From Mucilaginibacter empetricola (lineage in GTDB: Bacteria > Bacteroidota > Bacteroidia > Sphingobacteriales > Sphingobacteriaceae): a stretch of 64,000 nt of DNA. The stretch covers positions 62,001 through 126,000 of the forward strand of contig NZ_JANUBZ010000004.1 of the NCBI RefSeq assembly GCF_024808665.1, given 5' to 3'. Shown piece after piece: positions 47,510-56,355 of this stretch. The notes beneath the pieces were generated by a model that saw nothing but the letters and a program-made list of their open reading frames with translations, made no database searches and was not told the DNA's origin. How positions within the stretch are numbered: the first letter of the stretch is position 1; the number at the start of each line of letters is the position of its first letter. The translations under genes were made by a program, and so were the position numbers.

Positions 47510-48148
47510 TTATTTTATCCGGTGCGATGTATTGGTCATATTCCATTCCCAGGTTACACCATTATCGTGCGAAAATGCCTGGCTCCATACCGGGTTATCC
47601 TTATCCGTTTTATCCCATACAAATACCACTAATATCGGTTTACCATTAAAAACATCTTTACAAAAAAACCGGCCAACATTGCCTTCAAATGAACCAACAA
47701 CAGGCGGATCCATAGTGCCTAAATTGCTATCGGCCCAATAAAGGCTCCACAATTTGGTTTTGGGGTTAAACAAACGCACCGTTAAACCCTCATATGATCG
47801 TCCGTTAACCTGGTTATACGCTGTTTTAAAAATATCCATATTGCCTACTCCGTTTAATATGGTTCCAAAATTTTCATCTGTCGATTCATACTCAATCCAT
47901 TCGGTACAATTATTCAGCCTTGTTTTCAATCTTTTATTGTGCATGGTCCATTTACCAGCCAAAAAATCAAAGTCATTTGCTGATGAAGTGCTGGATGGCG
48001 TAATCTCCAGCTCACCCGAACGGTTAATCTTTGCATTCACCATTACTGGATCCTTGGGCCAGGTATTTTGTGCATAAATTAAGGATAGGTTTAGGGTAAG
48101 CAAGGTTAGTAATCCAATAACTTTTTTTGTTTGTTGAATATTTCTCAT
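47510..48148 (-). CDS. exported protein, tandem paralogue 3 of 3
   Basis: A 212-residue protein with signal peptide (LLTLNLSLIYAQ) and a single beta-rich domain. Conserved blocks shared with its two upstream neighbours are DFDFLAGKW, RLKTRLNNCTEW, ILNGVGNMD, LWSLYWADS, GTMDPPVVGSFEGN and WSQAFS.DNGVTWE. The Trp-rich strands recall DUF1579-type or lipocalin-like barrels, but I cannot name the family with certainty. It is the last of three co-directional genes, 32 bases after paralogue 2. Function unknown. Confidence 0.75.
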   Translation of the reverse strand: MRNIQQTKKVIGLLTLLTLNLSLIYAQNTWPKDPVMVNAKINRSGELEITPSSTSSANDFDFLAGKWTMHNKRLKTRLNNCTEWIEYESTDENFGTILNGVGNMDIFKTAYNQVNGRSYEGLTVRLFNPKTKLWSLYWADSNLGTMDPPVVGSFEGNVGRFFCKDVFNGKPILVVFVWDKTDKDNPVWSQAFSHDNGVTWEWNMTNTSHRIK

Positions 48149-48180
48149 TGTTTTTAGGTTTGATAACTAATGATTTGTAA

Positions 48181-48813
48181 TTATTTTATTCTATGCGCCA
48201 TACTGGTTGAGTTTGTTTCCCAGGTTACGCCATTATCTGGCGAAAATGCCTGGCTCCATAAATAGTTATCCTTATCAGTTTTAACCCATTTAAACATTAC
48301 CAGTATCGGTTTGCCATCAAAAACATCTTTACAATAAAACTTGCCCACATTACCCTCAAATGAGCCTACCACCGGCGGGTCCATTGTTCCATAATTACTA
48401 TCGGCCCAATACAGGCTCCACAGCTTTGTTTGCGGGGTATACAACCTTATGGTTATGCCTTCAAAAAGTTGATTATTAACCGGGTTAAATGCTGATTTAT
48501 AAATATCCATATTGCCTATTCCGTTTAAAATGGTGCTATAATCGCCCGTGGCTTCAAAGGGTATCCATTCGGTACAATTGTTCAATCGCGTTTTAAGTCG
48601 TTTATTAACCATGGCCCATTTGCCAACTAAAAAATCAAAATCATGTTGTGATGAAGTGGCCGATGGCGTAATATCAAGCTCTCCTGCCGATGTGATCTTT
48701 GCGTTAACCATCGGCTCCTTTATCACATTCGTTTGGGCACAAATAAATTCATACTGAAACATAAATAAAATCACGAGGGCAAGGATATTTCCTGCGTATT
48801 GGATCTTTTTCAT
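48181..48813 (-). CDS. exported protein, tandem paralogue 2 of 3
   Basis: A 210-residue protein with signal peptide (FMFQYEFICAQ). It is closely similar to the 47510 protein across the whole mature region, including RLKTRLNNCTEW, ILNGIGNMDI, TKLWSLYWADSN and GTMDPPVVGSFEGN, so the two arose by a fairly recent tandem duplication. It lies 32 bases after paralogue 1 and 32 bases before paralogue 3, consistent with one transcript from the region at 49431-49565. Function unknown. Confidence 0.75.
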   Translation of the reverse strand: MKKIQYAGNILALVILFMFQYEFICAQTNVIKEPMVNAKITSAGELDITPSATSSQHDFDFLVGKWAMVNKRLKTRLNNCTEWIPFEATGDYSTILNGIGNMDIYKSAFNPVNNQLFEGITIRLYTPQTKLWSLYWADSNYGTMDPPVVGSFEGNVGKFYCKDVFDGKPILVMFKWVKTDKDNYLWSQAFSPDNGVTWETNSTSMAHRIK

Positions 48814-48845
48814 TTGTGTGTGATTTTTTCTTTTAGATAATAATC

Positions 48846-49430
48846 TTAGTCTATACGTTCAAGGTTCGCAATAAAATTAACCTCCCAGGTTTTGCCCCCA
48901 TCATCCGAAAACGCCTGTTCAAAACGGTGCGATGTTGGCGTAATATCCGACCAAACCTGCCGAACCAAAATAACCTTGCCCTTAAATGGCTCCTGATCAT
49001 AAAACTCGCCGCGTCCGTTCTTAAACTCGCCGGTCATGGGCGTGTTCATTGTACCCTCATTACTGGCAGCAGCATTAAGGCTCCATTGGTGCGACTGCGG
49101 GTTGTATAAAAACAAAAGCAGATCTTCGATATGATGCGTAGAATCATCGGCTTCAAACTCTTCAATTTGCGCGCGTCCACCCCAAACTTTCCGGGCATTC
49201 AGCGTGCCAGTCATGGGTACCCAGGTTGTGGAACCGGTTAAGGGGTGTACCAGGCGTGTTATGGTCGACTTCCATTTACCCAAATGAAAGTCAAAATCAT
49301 GCTGACCATCCCGCTGTGTATTAACTGCCGGAGTGTTTGAATTTTGCTGCGCAAATAACTTGCCGGGCTGCAATAGGCTAATTAACTGGTAAATAATGCT
49401 TATTAAAAGTATCCTGTTTATTGTTTTCAT
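48846..49430 (-). CDS. exported protein, tandem paralogue 1 of 3 (divergent member)
   Basis: A 194-residue protein with signal peptide (LISLLQPGKLFAQ). It keeps the family skeleton (DFDFHLGKWKS, LNARKVWGG, QWSLNAAASNEGTMNTPMTGEF, FEQAFSDDGGKTWEVNF) but lacks the RLKTRLNN block and differs from the other two more than they differ from each other. It is the first gene of the trio and is divergent from the MocR-type regulator, a frequent arrangement for a regulator and its target. Function unknown. Confidence 0.75.
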   Translation of the reverse strand: MKTINRILLISIIYQLISLLQPGKLFAQQNSNTPAVNTQRDGQHDFDFHLGKWKSTITRLVHPLTGSTTWVPMTGTLNARKVWGGRAQIEEFEADDSTHHIEDLLLFLYNPQSHQWSLNAAASNEGTMNTPMTGEFKNGRGEFYDQEPFKGKVILVRQVWSDITPTSHRFEQAFSDDGGKTWEVNFIANLERID

Positions 49431-49516
49431 ATTGATGATTATTTCTTTTTGTTTAAATAAGGTAATCCACCATCATAAATTAAGGCGGTTGTTATATACC
49501 AAAAATATTAATAGAT

Positions 49517-49550
49517 TGGTTCTTTAAAAAGAGCCACTTTAATAAATTTG
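49517..49550 (+). promoter_or_regulatory. MocR operator candidate and -7 box
   Basis: The imperfect palindrome TGGTTCTTTAAAAAGAGCCA (49517-49536) is followed by TAAATTTG (49543-49550), a perfect TAnnTTTG -7 box. The palindrome covers the -33 position, and no TTG lies at the ideal distance, so expression may depend on a bound regulator. ATG 49566 is 15 bases past the -7 box. Confidence 0.5.
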
Positions 49551-49565
49551 ACAGAGCCAATTTGT

Positions 49566-51050
49566 ATGGGAAAAATTACACCTCAGATATTAGTAACCTT
49601 TATTACTATCCATAAAAATAAGGGTGCCACCATTCACGATCAGCTATATGAACAGTTAAAGACCGGCGTCTACAACGGCATGCTGCGATCGGGCGAAAGG
49701 ATGCCTTCATCACGCGAAATGAGCACGGAGTTTAAAATTTCAAGAAACGCAGTATTGCAGGTTTTTGAACAGTTAACAATTGAAGGTTTTTTTGAGGCGA
49801 AAACCGGGGCGGGAACATTTATCAGTAAAAATGTAGATAAATTCTCCTGGTCGAAGAGTAAAACAACTGCGCCCGAACAAAAGCCAGAACGTTTTACAGC
49901 CAGACCATATGGACTTAATGATGCTTTTAAAGGGCACGTTAGCAGCCTGGAACTCATACATCCTTTTCAGGCCTCGGTTCCGCTCATCTCAGAATTTCCT
50001 TTCCAAACCTGGGCACGCATTAGCGCAGCTGTACATAAAAAGATGAATAAGCTGCATTTGGGCTATGACGATGCCCAGGGATATTGGCCCTTACGAAAAG
50101 CGCTGTGCGACCACCTGCGCATTTCGAGATCAGTAAACTGCGACCCGGACAATATGCTCATAGTAAACGGCAGCAGACAGGCGCTGAATTTAATAGCAGA
50201 AATTTTGCTGAACGATGGCGATCAATGCTGGATGGAAGACCCCGGTTATCCGGGTGCAACATCGGCCATCAAACGATTTGGGGGGCAAATATGCCCTGTA
50301 CCCATCATCGATGATGGGATGGACCTGAATTTTGCTTCACATCATTACCCTAAGGCAAAGCTTGCTTATGTAACGCCATCCCATCAGTTTCCAATGGGCA
50401 ATACCATGGCGCTTAGCGAGCGTGTAAAATTATTAAACTGGGCGAAAGATCATGATATGTGGATAGTAGAGGATGATTATGACAGCGAATTCAGGTATAA
50501 TAGTCGCCCTATTCCGGCATTGCAAGGTATGGATACCAACGGCAATGTGATATATGTAGGTAATTTAAGCAAAGTTATATTGCCTGCTTTACGTTTGGGT
50601 TATATGGTTTTTCCAACCAAAGCCATGGCCAGGCAATTCACCATAGCAAAATCTGTAATTGAAGGCCAGAGTAATATAATTAATCAGGCTATCATAAATG
50701 AATTCATCAGGCAAGGGCATTTTAGCCGGCATATCAGGCGGATGAGGGTACTATATAAAAAAGCTCAGGACGATCTGGTAAACCTAATCCGTTTGCATTT
50801 AAACAACAGGTTACAGCCGGTACCCGTAGAAGCCGGGATGCATTTTATTGCCTGGCTGCCACCAGGTGTTAATGCAACAATAATAGCCAACGATGCTTTA
50901 AAGGAGGGTTTAATTATACAAACTCTTAATCAATACAGCGTTCAATTCAACAATCAAAACGGACTAATTTTAGGATTTGCGGGGTTTTCATTTATGGAGA
51001 TGGAAACTGCGATACTAGTATTGAAAAGGGTTTTGGATAAGCATTTTTAA
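49566..51050 (+). CDS. MocR-type GntR/aminotransferase fusion regulator
   Basis: A 494-residue protein from ATG 49566; a TTG at 49548 is also in frame but lies inside the -7 box. The N-terminal GntR winged helix shows IHDQLYEQLKTGVYNG, GERMPSSREM, FKISRNAVLQVFEQL and GAGTFISK. After a linker comes a fold-type I aminotransferase domain: GYWPLRKALCDHL, VNGSRQALNLIAEILLNDGD, DPGYPGA, VTPSHQFPMG, EDDYDSEF, and the PLP Lys in YVGNLSKVILPALRLGYM. MocR proteins use bound PLP or an amino-compound adduct to control genes, often divergent ones such as PLP synthesis or aminotransferase genes. Here the divergent genes are three exported proteins instead. Confidence 0.92.
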   Translation: MGKITPQILVTFITIHKNKGATIHDQLYEQLKTGVYNGMLRSGERMPSSREMSTEFKISRNAVLQVFEQLTIEGFFEAKTGAGTFISKNVDKFSWSKSKTTAPEQKPERFTARPYGLNDAFKGHVSSLELIHPFQASVPLISEFPFQTWARISAAVHKKMNKLHLGYDDAQGYWPLRKALCDHLRISRSVNCDPDNMLIVNGSRQALNLIAEILLNDGDQCWMEDPGYPGATSAIKRFGGQICPVPIIDDGMDLNFASHHYPKAKLAYVTPSHQFPMGNTMALSERVKLLNWAKDHDMWIVEDDYDSEFRYNSRPIPALQGMDTNGNVIYVGNLSKVILPALRLGYMVFPTKAMARQFTIAKSVIEGQSNIINQAIINEFIRQGHFSRHIRRMRVLYKKAQDDLVNLIRLHLNNRLQPVPVEAGMHFIAWLPPGVNATIIANDALKEGLIIQTLNQYSVQFNNQNGLILGFAGFSFMEMETAILVLKRVLDKHF

Positions 51051-51063
51051 TACACCAGTAACC

Positions 51064-51105
51064 CGCCCGTCCAAGCGTCCCGCTTGGACACACACCAATT
51101 TAAGC
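51064..51105. repeat. REP-like palindrome, locus 3
   Basis: CGCCC head and a perfect type A palindrome at 51069-51089 (centre GTCCC), then ACACACC and a half type B element (AATTTAAGC). It lies 13 bases after the MocR stop. A further hairpin with CTCTAC/GTAGAG arms (51139-51178) follows in the same gap. Confidence 0.7.
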
Positions 51106-51258
51106 ATAACAGAATGAAAATAATTTTAAAACAAATAACTCTACACCCGTGCAGCGTGAAGCAGGGATGGGCGTAGAGCTAAGCTGAAAGCTTTTTACAT
51201 TTTATGACGAAATTGCAAACTTCGACCAGAGGGGGGATGTTGAACCTTTGTTTTTGAA

Positions 51259-52899
51259 TTAAAATTTTAGAAAACTATAGGTAAATCCAATAAATATACC
51301 TCCCTGGAATTTGTTATAAGTGTTTACTGTGCCATTTGAACCGATAGGTTGTGTTGTCGATGTTACGGTAGTACTTGTTGATGTAGTGGTAGTTGTTGTG
51401 TTTGATGGCGTAGTCCCGGTTGTTATGCTGTTACTTGAGCCGCTTGTAGTGGCTGCTGCAGTCGACGTACTGGTCGTCCAGTTTGTTTGATATAAATTGG
51501 AGACCTTTGGTAAACTTGCCATGGCATAGCCGTAGGAAATTGCAAATTCATTTTTCTTGCCGATCAATATGCTTCCCCCGACAAAGTATTTCGATTTGGC
51601 ATCCACCAGGGATACACCAATACCTGCGCAGGGGCCTGCTTTCCATCTGCTATCGAATACCCAATAGCTGTGAAATAGTGCACCAATAGAAACATCCGCA
51701 CTACTTTGTATTTCCTGAGTCGGTACTGAATTTTTAAAGTAGTAAGCTTTGGATGCTAAATTATCGTAAAAAAAACCGGTTGAAACGTCGATTGCCTTCC
51801 AGAATCGCGTTCTGTAGAATGTGATTTTATTCACCGAAACGGTGTCTGGCTTATTACTGAACTTAGGTGCAACAAGGGTAGCATTAAGTTGAAAATAATC
51901 TGCAGTTGCCTGGTATGGGCTGCTGATGATGCAGCAAGTACTGTTCTTTACCGAATAAATTATGTTAGGACATTTTAATAAATATCCGGATGCCTTTACA
52001 ATGGCCGAGTCCGCTCGCTTAATAGCAACTTTTTCTTCAACACTAATGATGGGTAAATTATTGTTGGGTGAAAATACCAAAGAAACCCTGCTCCCAAAAT
52101 CTGCCAGCAGTGATGTGACCAATAAATTGAACGTCTTCAAACTGTATACCGATGATGGTTTAACGAATTCGGATAATAAACTATAAGCTGTTATAATACT
52201 GTCAATAGCGGGTTTCGTTAATACTATGGTGGGCAGAATATGATCTTTTGCAACGGCGAGCATTTGCTGTTGTTTGCTTTTGAGTATTCCACTGATGGAA
52301 TCAAGCATACCCCGTTGTTTGCTTTTGATTATTCCGCTAATGGAATCGAGTATAGCGGAGGCTTGTTGGTGTAGTCGATCCATGTTGGAAGGATGACCGC
52401 TCAGGGAATCTAGTAAGTTTTTGGTAACGTCCGAAATATAGCGTAGCTCATCATAATCATATTTTAACTGTTGAAAGAAATAATAATTTTGTACATTTTC
52501 ATTAGCATCTTCGTTGAGCACACTCTTAGTAAGGCTATGGGCTGCTTTGCTCTTTGCTATTGAATTATCTCCGTTAAATGGTGCTAAAATGGCCGGTAAT
52601 ACAAGTGTCTTGGTAATATTTGCGCCAGTGATTTTTATATCGTAAAAGGCACTGTTAATATTGCATATGCGAAAGACGTAGATCTTTTTATTGACTAAAC
52701 CGTCATGCCCAAGCTTAATGATCCGTTTGGAGCACGTATCGTAATATAAATCAATGATTTTTGGAGCTTTGCAAGTACCGGTGTCAGTGACCTTGCAGCC
52801 GATGCATGGATTCTTCTTATTGATCGCCGGAGCGGTTTGACAAAGGCCGTTAACAGCCATGAAACAAGCTGTTAACAGAAAAAATATTGTTTTTTTCAT
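51259..52899 (-). CDS. outer membrane beta-barrel-like protein with Ser/Thr-rich loop
   Basis: A 546-residue protein. I start it at 52899, which gives a normal signal peptide (MKKTIFFLLTACFMAVNGLCQ); an ATG 24 bases upstream is possible. A Cys-containing segment follows (NPCIGCKVTDTGTCK), then a helical region with a duplicated 16-residue unit (LDSISGI.KSKQ twice, about residues 183-215). The C-terminal third is beta-rich, with a low-complexity Thr/Ser loop of about 45 residues, and ends in FIGFTYSFLKF, the aromatic end typical of outer membrane barrels. Family not recognised. It follows the 53071 gene on the same strand after 171 bases. Confidence 0.75.
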   Translation of the reverse strand: MKKTIFFLLTACFMAVNGLCQTAPAINKKNPCIGCKVTDTGTCKAPKIIDLYYDTCSKRIIKLGHDGLVNKKIYVFRICNINSAFYDIKITGANITKTLVLPAILAPFNGDNSIAKSKAAHSLTKSVLNEDANENVQNYYFFQQLKYDYDELRYISDVTKNLLDSLSGHPSNMDRLHQQASAILDSISGIIKSKQRGMLDSISGILKSKQQQMLAVAKDHILPTIVLTKPAIDSIITAYSLLSEFVKPSSVYSLKTFNLLVTSLLADFGSRVSLVFSPNNNLPIISVEEKVAIKRADSAIVKASGYLLKCPNIIYSVKNSTCCIISSPYQATADYFQLNATLVAPKFSNKPDTVSVNKITFYRTRFWKAIDVSTGFFYDNLASKAYYFKNSVPTQEIQSSADVSIGALFHSYWVFDSRWKAGPCAGIGVSLVDAKSKYFVGGSILIGKKNEFAISYGYAMASLPKVSNLYQTNWTTSTSTAAATTSGSSNSITTGTTPSNTTTTTTSTSTTVTSTTQPIGSNGTVNTYNKFQGGIFIGFTYSFLKF

Positions 52900-53070
52900 G
52901 ATGATTGATTGGATTATTTTCATTATATGAAATTGTCTTTTGTTTACTTAGGCTTTCCGCCTTGTTATAATTCTATCGTAAAAAACAGTACGTGGTTGTT
53001 CTCTATCGTCAAGATCCTTGTTTTGTTGTTTATCGCTAATAAGAAATTATAGAATTGATATTTCTTGATT

Positions 53071-53487
53071 TTATTTTTTTATAGAAGCTAATAAGGAATT
53101 GGTGTGAAGGCTTTCCTGAAGCAATTTCTGTGTCTTTATATCCTTTACGGCTTTTGTATATCCTAAAATGCTAGACCAAAAGGACGATCCTGCACTTGCA
53201 AGAAAGCCAAGTAAGATAGTTGATGCCGATTTAACGACGCCAGTTATCGTGACGAACCACGGATGCCAGCCGTTTATAATAGCGGAGGTAAACCAGCTGC
53301 ATAGAATAGCAAGCAATAATACAATGACCCTTCTCGTGGTTTCCGACGAGAGTTCAACTGGCTGAGCTGGGTTTGGGGGGCTCGCCAGCCATGGTAATAG
53401 TGTTTTGAAGATTGTTACCAGCCTTTCGCTGGCAAGACTAATCGCCAGGACGAGCGTGACGAATTTGGTAATGTCGATGATTTCCAT
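53071..53487 (-). CDS. small membrane protein with three helices
   Basis: A 138-residue protein, starting at ATG 53487 (MEIIDITKFV); an earlier ATG at 53532 would read through a palindromic operator. Three hydrophobic segments are visible at about 8-30, 55-72 and 80-105, with a Pro-rich loop (ASPPNPAQPVEL) between the first two and a basic soluble tail. The size and topology resemble holins, but I see no decisive motif and no phage context. It is divergent from the 53709 gene, sharing a gap with two 7-2-7 palindromes. Confidence 0.7.
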   Translation of the reverse strand: MEIIDITKFVTLVLAISLASERLVTIFKTLLPWLASPPNPAQPVELSSETTRRVIVLLLAILCSWFTSAIINGWHPWFVTITGVVKSASTILLGFLASAGSSFWSSILGYTKAVKDIKTQKLLQESLHTNSLLASIKK

Positions 53488-53531
53488 ATCTAATTTTTTA
53501 CCAAAATTCATCACATGAAAGACACCTATCA

Positions 53532-53549
53532 ATACCCTTTAGGTGGTAT
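53532..53549. promoter_or_regulatory. 7-2-7 palindrome, NarL-type site 1
   Basis: ATACCCTTTAGGTGGTAT: heptamers TACCCTT and GGTGGTA separated by two bases, in the 7-2-7 layout bound by NarL-family regulators (heptamer consensus TACYNMT). It is 45 bases upstream of the minus-strand membrane-protein gene. Confidence 0.55.
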
Positions 53550-53627
53550 AACCTGATATGGAAGTGGTATTTTAAATGATTTTAAAAAATTGCAAAACAG
53601 TTGTTTGTAAATAAGTGTAATTGCAAA

Positions 53628-53645
53628 ATACCACTTGCGTGGTAT
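53628..53645. promoter_or_regulatory. 7-2-7 palindrome, NarL-type site 2
   Basis: ATACCACTTGCGTGGTAT: TACCACT-TG-CGTGGTA, with perfect ATACCAC/GTGGTAT arms. It lies 63 bases upstream of the plus-strand gene at 53709 and 96 bases from site 1 centre to centre. A further half-site GTGGTAT lies at 53564-53570. Confidence 0.6.
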
Positions 53646-53708
53646 AGCAAACCCCGTTGGTTAGTTTGACCTTAGCCTAAATAATTAACCTTAAAAATTT
53701 ATTACATC

Positions 53709-54188
53709 ATGGAACCAGACAACAAATCAAATCATTTGCTTATTAATTGCGAAGAATTAACAAAAGACATTCTCGGCGTGGGCACAAACTTGCTCACTGA
53801 AACGGCTAAACGTTACATCACTAACCTTTTAACTTGTTGGGGAAATCCGGACGGAAAATCTAATAACTTCGGTTATATTTTTGGTTTAGATAAATTCAAC
53901 ATCTTTATTAACCAGGTTAATGCTTATAATAGCCAGTTAAAGCCCGGCGAACCACAGGTTGAGGGAATAAGGGTTTTCGTTGGCAGGCAAGAACCTGCGG
54001 CTGTGGGTGTACCCCGGGAAAAGATTATGGATACTGTATTTCTGATGCCCGTTTTGCATGGAGGAGGTGATTTATCCACAGTACAACCCCCTCCACATGA
54101 GAATCTCGTTGACCCGGATATAATTTTAGGCGACCCGCGCCCCTGCCCGAATGAATGCATTAAATTCATTTCCACTATCGCAAAATAA
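53709..54188 (+). CDS. hypothetical soluble protein at head of two-component operon
   Basis: A 159-residue protein without signal peptide or membrane segment. The first 80 residues look helical (CEELTKDILG, GTNLLTETAKRYITNLL), then a strand-rich middle (GIRVFVGRQEP) and a Pro-rich tail with two Cys-containing turns (DPRPCPNECIKF). No family recognised. It is the first gene after NarL-type site 2 and lies 36 bases before the membrane protein of the two-component operon, so it is probably co-transcribed and may be an autoregulated output or an accessory sensor part. Confidence 0.7.
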   Translation: MEPDNKSNHLLINCEELTKDILGVGTNLLTETAKRYITNLLTCWGNPDGKSNNFGYIFGLDKFNIFINQVNAYNSQLKPGEPQVEGIRVFVGRQEPAAVGVPREKIMDTVFLMPVLHGGGDLSTVQPPPHENLVDPDIILGDPRPCPNECIKFISTIAK

Positions 54189-54201
54189 AATTAATTATAT
54201 T

Positions 54202-54223
54202 CGGATAAAATAAACCTTATCCG
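54202..54223 (+). promoter_or_regulatory. hairpin immediately before a start codon
   Basis: CGGATAA and TTATCCG flank an 8-base loop, and the hairpin ends one base before the ATG at 54225. It could hinder initiation of the membrane protein gene relative to the gene upstream. Confidence 0.4.
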
Positions 54224-54224
54224 G

Positions 54225-54869
54225 ATGCCAAGCTTCAGAGACATCGTTTTTGCTGTATCAAGTGTATCCGATGTCGCTGAAGCTTTACCGTTAACAGTTT
54301 GGCTGTTCTTCGCAAAAAAAAAACAACCATATTTATTACTCGGGATATTTATAAGCATTTTGTTTCTGCTTAAAATAGTTACCCTGATTACTGCGGTACA
54401 ACATATCAATAATATGCCCCTTTTTCATTTGCTGGCACTGATAGAAATTACGGCAATCTTTATTTTTTATTGTCAGTTACTGTTTAAACGGATAAAATGG
54501 TGGGGAGTATTTATATTAATAGTTTTTCATGTTTTGAACGCTTTTTTTATTCAAAATATATGGACTTTCAATTCGCTATCGTGGACGGTAGATATGATCA
54601 TCATCATTGGAATTGGATTGCAATATTTTTATCATATTTATAATGACGAAAGCGATTACATCCCACTACAGCACCGGCCCGATTTTGTTATCACAATAGG
54701 TTGGCTGATATATGCCGCAGGGTCTTTATTTACCTATCTAATGGGAACAACTATATTGACGGGTTATGCCGAAGGCTTTTTAAAAAATGGCTGGGTATTT
54801 CAAACGGTGTCCAATATTTCAAAAGATATTATAATCAGTTATGGATTTTGGCTTACGAATAAAAGATGA
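54225..54869 (+). CDS. multi-pass membrane protein of two-component operon
   Basis: A 214-residue protein with about six to seven hydrophobic helices spread over its length and short polar loops. It has no extracytoplasmic domain of size. It overlaps the kinase gene by 4 bases (ATGA), so translation is coupled. The arrangement suggests it is the detached membrane sensor part of the following kinase, comparable to 7TM-type input modules that are usually fused to kinases. No family assignment beyond the topology. Confidence 0.8.
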   Translation: MPSFRDIVFAVSSVSDVAEALPLTVWLFFAKKKQPYLLLGIFISILFLLKIVTLITAVQHINNMPLFHLLALIEITAIFIFYCQLLFKRIKWWGVFILIVFHVLNAFFIQNIWTFNSLSWTVDMIIIIGIGLQYFYHIYNDESDYIPLQHRPDFVITIGWLIYAAGSLFTYLMGTTILTGYAEGFLKNGWVFQTVSNISKDIIISYGFWLTNKR

Positions 54870-55642
54870 ATGACACAATTTACCTGGCTTTAGGCACCTC
54901 GGCTATGGTGTTAATGATGTTGGTCATCATTGTATTTGTTTACTTGTTTCAGCGAAAACTTGCTGTCAAGGCCAGGGCCTACCGTGACATAGAAAAATTG
55001 ATGCAGCAGCAGGAACTACAGTCGGCCTATGCACTGATAGAAGGACAGGAGCAGGAAAGGACACGTATTGCCGCAGAACTTCACGATAATATTGGCGGTT
55101 TGCTGGCCACGCTAAAAATCTACAGCGACCTTATGCTTGTAAAGTCTGAGATTGCTGATATTCAGCGTTTAAACAATAAAATAAACTCGATTAGCGAAAG
55201 CTTAAGCGAAGAAGTGAGGAAGTTGTCGCATCAGCTGGATTTAAGAACTTTGTCTGGGTTTGGTTTCAGAGTAGCGGTAGAGCAGTTGTGCGAAGCGATA
55301 AACGAATCGGGCAAGGTGGCGGTTATTGCTGTGATTGACATTCAAAAAACAATAAATGAAAATATTGCGTTAAATCTTTACCGGATAATTCAAGAGTTAT
55401 TTACTAATACGCTAAAACACGCAATGGCTTCGCAAACCCGTATTGAAATTAACCTTATTTTAAACGAAATTACGTTGATTTATGAAGACAATGGTAAAGG
55501 TTTTAATACCGATGGCATTGGTTTTGATGGTATGGGACTGAAGAATATTGGCTCAAGGGTAAATATAATTAACGGCAAACTTACCATTGATTCTTCCAAC
55601 CGGGGTACAACTTTCATTATAGAATTAACAAACCATGAATGA
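54866..55642 (+). CDS. NarL-type sensor histidine kinase
   Basis: A 258-residue kinase with one membrane helix (about 8-28, LALGTSAMVLMMLVIIVFVY), a short coiled coil, a HisKA_3 domain (ERTRIAAELHDNIGG, His 73) and HATPase motifs ELFTNTLKHA, YEDNGKGFN and GMGLKNIGSRV. It is small for the family because input is presumably supplied by the membrane protein whose gene overlaps it. Its stop overlaps the response regulator start by 8 bases. Phosphotransfer to that regulator is expected. Confidence 0.93.
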   Translation: MNDTIYLALGTSAMVLMMLVIIVFVYLFQRKLAVKARAYRDIEKLMQQQELQSAYALIEGQEQERTRIAAELHDNIGGLLATLKIYSDLMLVKSEIADIQRLNNKINSISESLSEEVRKLSHQLDLRTLSGFGFRVAVEQLCEAINESGKVAVIAVIDIQKTINENIALNLYRIIQELFTNTLKHAMASQTRIEINLILNEITLIYEDNGKGFNTDGIGFDGMGLKNIGSRVNIINGKLTIDSSNRGTTFIIELTNHE

Positions 55643-56252
55643 GATAACGCTATATATTGCAGATGATCATGCCATAGTTGTTGAAGGATTGACAGAGATT
55701 TTACGGTCAAAACCCAATCTGAAGATATTGGGTACGGCTGCGAATGGTGAGGAAGTTATTAATTTGATGAATAATCGCAAAGCTGATGTGGTTATTTTGG
55801 ATATCAATATGCCAAAAATGAATGGCATTCAATGTACGGAATGGATAAAAGCAAATTATCCGAAAACTAAGGTAATTATTTTGACGATGTTTCCTGAGAG
55901 ATCTTACGTAGACCAGTTGGTTGCAGCCGGGGCGGACGGATGCTTGTTAAAAAGCAGGGGCAGTAAAGACCTTTTAGAAGCTATTGAACGGGTAACCAAT
56001 GATAGGTCTTATTTTGATATGATACGCGATTTTGCCGAACCCAGCAGCCATCCGGTATATAATTTAAGTGAAAGGGAGGTAGAAATTGTTCGCTTAATTG
56101 TAAATGGCCTCACCAGCACGGAAATTGCAGACAAATTATTTATTTCTGAGCATACCGTTAAAACCCATCGCAAAAACATCTTCAGAAAAATCGGTATAAA
56201 TAGCATTAGTCAGCTTACCTCTTTTGCCATTAATAACCAAATTGTTCCTTAA
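55635..56252 (+). CDS. LuxR/NarL family response regulator
   Basis: A 205-residue protein: receiver domain (YIADDHAIVVEGL, phospho-acceptor Asp 56 in VVILDINMPKMNG, Lys in LLKSRG) and a C-terminal GerE/LuxR helix-turn-helix (LSEREVEIVRLIVNGLTSTE, SEHTVKTHRKNIFRKIG). It is translationally coupled to the kinase. The two 7-2-7 palindromes in front of the operon have the geometry bound by this family, so autoregulation and control of the divergent genes are likely but untested. Confidence 0.95.
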   Translation: MNEITLYIADDHAIVVEGLTEILRSKPNLKILGTAANGEEVINLMNNRKADVVILDINMPKMNGIQCTEWIKANYPKTKVIILTMFPERSYVDQLVAAGADGCLLKSRGSKDLLEAIERVTNDRSYFDMIRDFAEPSSHPVYNLSEREVEIVRLIVNGLTSTEIADKLFISEHTVKTHRKNIFRKIGINSISQLTSFAINNQIVP

Positions 56253-56355
56253 ATATCGATTTTAACTTCCATTTGTTACTATAAAATGTCTGAACAGGCG
56301 GCTTCGATGTGCGGGTGATGAAATATTTTTTATAATTTTAGTCAAAACAAATCAC

